Positions 3,193 through 5,429 of a DNA stretch of 5,429 nucleotides are shown here, in pieces; position 1 is the first letter of the stretch, and each line of letters opens with the position of its first letter. The stretch is from Bacillota bacterium (GTDB lineage: Bacteria; Bacillota; Clostridia; Oscillospirales; Ethanoligenentaceae), in NCBI GenBank assembly GCA_023391535.1, contig JAEWAU010000061.1, positions 1 to 5,429 of the forward strand. Direction: 5' to 3'. The notes under the pieces were generated by a model, which worked only from the letters and a program-made list of their open reading frames with translations, was not told where the DNA came from and did not search any database. The translations under genes and the position numbers were made by a program.

Positions 3193-5429
3193 CTACCGCT
3201 CGATTTCCGGCGCGGAGGGCCAGGCCGGCTCCGCGTGAAGCGGAGGCAGAGGCTCGGGGTGCAGATGCTCCTTGAGGGCCTCCTCGTCGAGCAGCAGAAT
3301 GACGCGCTCCACGCCCGCCTCGAAGCTCACCACGCCCTTGAGAATGGAGCCGCCGCCTCCCGCGATGGGCACGCTGCGGATAAACCGCCGGTCCACCTCG
3401 AACACGCCGCAGAGGTCGTCCACCGTCAGCGCGAAGTAGGCCTCGTCCGTGGCGCGCACAATGAGCAGATGCTTCGGTTCCGCCTCGGGCAGCCGGAACA
3501 TGCGGCGCATGTCCACCACCACGGTGTATTTGTTGCGGTAGGCGATGACGCCCTTCACCGTCTCGTAACTTGCGGGCAGCGCGGCGGCGGCCTGCGGGGC
3601 CGCCGTTTCCACCACGGCGCGCGTATCCACCGCCATCAGGCGGCCGCCCACCGCGAACACGGCGAGCCCCGTCGTTTCGGCGCCTTTGCGGTGGGGGATG
3701 TCGCGCTGCGCAAGCATCGGCGCCCCGGCGGATTCCGCCCGCCGCCGCGCGCGCGGCGCGAGCGGTTCGAACACGAAAGCAAGCGTCCCCCCGGCGTTTT
3801 CCGCCGGAAGGCGCGCGCAGCCCACGGCGCAGATGTTTTCCCCGCAGGGCATCGCCCCGGAATACGTTTCCCCGGCGGCGAGCCGCAGGGGAGCTTCGTC
3901 CTCAAGCGCGAGAGCATCGCCCGGGCGCAGCGAAGGCTCGGTGGAGGCGAGAATCTTCCCCGTCTGGTCGGCAAAAACGGCGAAAGCGCCGGGCCGCCCC
4001 TGCAATGCGCCGGAAAGGATGGAGCCCAAAAGGGCCTCGCCGCCCAGCACGAGGCCGACGCCGCCCGCCGTCCGGTTCCCGGCGGGGTCCGGCACCGGGG
4101 CCGCGAACAGCCAGGCGGGCCGGCCGGCCGAAAAGACATTCGGCTCGAACGCGGAAACCGCGCAGCTCAGCCCGGCGCGGCCCTTTCGTATCGCCTCCAC
4201 GGCGGGGCTTTGCGCGGCGCTCCCGCTGAGCGCGGCCGCGGAACCGGAAGCGGCCGCGATAGCGCCGCTCGCATCGAACAGAAACACGCAGGTAAAAAGC
4301 GGGGAAAGCCCGCCCAAAAAGGCGAGGGCTTCGGAAAGGGTGCGCCGGTCCTTTTCAGAAACGGCGGGCTGCGCCAGCACGTGCCGGAACGTGGCGGTGA
4401 GCGCCCACCAGCGGCAGTCGCCCGAGCGTTCGCGGAAATTGCGGGCGAGCATGTCGGCGCAGAGCGCGGCGCGAAAACGCGCGTCGCTCAAACTTACCGC
4501 GGCCACCGTGGCGGAAAGGTCGCGCGCCGAATCGCCGAACGTTTTCGCAATCCGGCCGCCGATCCCGTCGATGGAACGCAGCACGGGCGAAAGGCTCTGC
4601 GCCTCCCTGCCTCCCTCCACGGCGAGCGCCTGCCCGTTGAACACGATGCGTTTGAGAAGCCGGCCGATATCGGCGATTTTTTCCATAATGCCGCCGAGCC
4701 TGTCCGAAAACGATTCCGTAAGCGGCAGCTCCCGCGCATTTTCCGCGCCCGCGGCTTCCCGGAAGGCGAGGGCCAGCGGCAGCATTACGCGCGCCGAAAG
4801 TCCCTGCTCCGCGCCGCCCACAACAAAGGCGGAGCGGCACAGATATTCGGCGCCGCGGTAAAACGCGATGCGCGTTTCGCCCTCCTCTTCGGGTTCCATG
4901 CGCGCGCCCGCGGGGGCCAGGTTTTCGTCGCTGCTTGCGAGCACGGCGCCATCCCCGCCGAGAACGAGCAGCGCGGAGCCGTCGTAGGAGGCGCAGAGGC
5001 GGGTAAAAAGCGGGCCGAATTCCGTTTCGCGGCGCACAAACAGGCAGAGCACGCCCGCGGGCTGCGCGGAATCCCTGCGGTTCAGGCGCCGCGCGAGCAC
5101 GTGCGCCGCCGCCTGCCCGGGCCGCAGCGGCGTGGGGCCGTAGCGCTCGCAGAAGCCGCCCGCCGCCTGCAGCGCCTCCCGCGCAAGGGCGGGGTCGGCG
5201 CCGCTCTCCCCGGAAAGGCTTGCAAACACGCGTCCGTCCATTCCCAGCAGCGCGACCTCCTCGTACGCGGGGTACAGCTCCGCATAGGTGCGCAGCCGCG
5301 CGGCGACGCGCGCGCGGCCCTCCGGCGAGGGGGCTTCCTGCTCCGCGAACAGGCGCAATGCGTCGTCGGTAGCGAGAAAATCCGCGTTCGCCCGGCGCGC
5401 GCGCGCATCCTCCGCCAGCAGGGCCGCGG
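3193..5429 (-). CDS. Cache-like sensor protein with C-terminal CheW domain (partial, N-terminus beyond the right edge)
   Basis: The frame is open from the right edge to TAG at 3195-3193, giving 744 visible residues; the start is not in the window. Residues about 1-215 look like a Cache/PAS-type sensor (VALLGMDGRVFASLSG, then ALLVLGGDGAVLASSDENL). Residues 235-350 are helical and contain FRERSGDCRWWALT (331-344), a stretch I associate with Cache-CheW chemotaxis proteins. Residues about 370-555 form a second sensor-like domain (FTCVFLFDASGAIAA, GAFAVFADQTGKILAST). Residues about 586-720 are CheW: GLAVFAVGGRLMAVDTRAVV, then GVIAYRNKYTVVVDMR, LTVDDLCGVFEV and VILLLDEEAL. CheW domains dock receptors to the CheA kinase, so this protein probably couples ligand or redox sensing directly to a chemosensory array. 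No membrane helix is visible, so the seen part appears cytoplasmic. There is no methyl-accepting signalling tip and no kinase domain. The protein is strikingly Ala-rich. CheW call: high; ligand: unknown. Confidence 0.82.
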   Translation of the reverse strand, partial: AALLAEDARARRANADFLATDDALRLFAEQEAPSPEGRARVAARLRTYAELYPAYEEVALLGMDGRVFASLSGESGADPALAREALQAAGGFCERYGPTPLRPGQAAAHVLARRLNRRDSAQPAGVLCLFVRRETEFGPLFTRLCASYDGSALLVLGGDGAVLASSDENLAPAGARMEPEEEGETRIAFYRGAEYLCRSAFVVGGAEQGLSARVMLPLALAFREAAGAENARELPLTESFSDRLGGIMEKIADIGRLLKRIVFNGQALAVEGGREAQSLSPVLRSIDGIGGRIAKTFGDSARDLSATVAAVSLSDARFRAALCADMLARNFRERSGDCRWWALTATFRHVLAQPAVSEKDRRTLSEALAFLGGLSPLFTCVFLFDASGAIAAASGSAAALSGSAAQSPAVEAIRKGRAGLSCAVSAFEPNVFSAGRPAWLFAAPVPDPAGNRTAGGVGLVLGGEALLGSILSGALQGRPGAFAVFADQTGKILASTEPSLRPGDALALEDEAPLRLAAGETYSGAMPCGENICAVGCARLPAENAGGTLAFVFEPLAPRARRRAESAGAPMLAQRDIPHRKGAETTGLAVFAVGGRLMAVDTRAVVETAAPQAAAALPASYETVKGVIAYRNKYTVVVDMRRMFRLPEAEPKHLLIVRATDEAYFALTVDDLCGVFEVDRRFIRSVPIAGGGGSILKGVVSFEAGVERVILLLDEEALKEHLHPEPLPPLHAEPAWPSAPEIER

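Noticed and set aside
3570..4229. A 219-codon plus-strand frame
   Set aside because: Extremely Arg/Pro-rich product, typical of a GC-rich shadow frame; it lies wholly within the sensor gene.
3686..4861. A 391-codon plus-strand frame opposite the sensor gene
   Set aside because: Antisense to a frame with clear CheW and sensor domains; Ser/Arg/Ala/Pro-rich product and no credible ribosome binding site.
5356..5358. TTG as the start codon of the sensor gene
   Set aside because: The frame continues open to the window edge and no Shine-Dalgarno sequence precedes this TTG; the upstream residues (for example ANADFLATDDALRLF) look like natural protein, so the gene is treated as truncated by the window.
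1..5429. CRISPR array, tRNA, rRNA, insertion sequence or phage genes
   Set aside because: No regularly spaced repeats, no tRNA-like cloverleaf, no transposase or integrase motif and no terminal repeats were seen on either strand.

Overview
The window is GC-rich and every gene I can support lies on the minus strand, so genes read from right to left. The strong AAAAGGAGG-type ribosome binding site, the YkcA/YkcB-type glycosyltransferase paired with a GtrA-like protein, and short intergenic regions with stem-loop terminators suggest a high-GC Gram-positive bacterium. My best guess is the Clostridia (perhaps Oscillospirales-like), but this is inference. The chemotaxis protein at the right has relatives I associate mainly with Proteobacteria, so the taxonomy stays open.

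Layout along the minus strand: (1) 5429-3193 is the C-terminal 744 codons of a large sensor protein that ends in a CheW domain; its start is outside the window. (2) 3192-2921 is a 272-base intergenic region. It holds the 3' UTR and a very stable 18-bp stem-loop terminator of the sensor gene, then an AT-richer stretch with several inverted repeats that probably carries the promoter and operators of the next unit. (3) 2920-2471 encodes a 149-residue GtrA-family membrane protein with an excellent ribosome binding site. (4) 2470-2348 is a 123-base gap with no gene and no convincing terminator. (5) 2347-41 encodes a 768-residue GT-C (family 39) polyprenyl-phosphate-sugar glycosyltransferase of the YkcA/YkcB type, with two large Gly/Ser-rich insertions. 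(6) 30-1 is a perfect 12-bp stem-loop that probably ends the transcript.

The GtrA and GT39 genes probably form a two-gene operon. In the usual scheme for such pairs, a GT2 enzyme loads a sugar onto undecaprenyl phosphate, a GtrA-like protein helps flip it across the membrane, and the GT39 enzyme transfers the sugar to an extracytoplasmic acceptor. The GT2 enzyme is not in this window. The sensor/CheW gene is separated by a strong terminator and is most likely an independent unit feeding a chemotaxis-type kinase array. I do not see a clearly new system. The most notable items are the CheW-fused sensor with no visible membrane segment, the Gly-rich insertions of the glycosyltransferase, and the repeated operator-like elements upstream of the GtrA gene.
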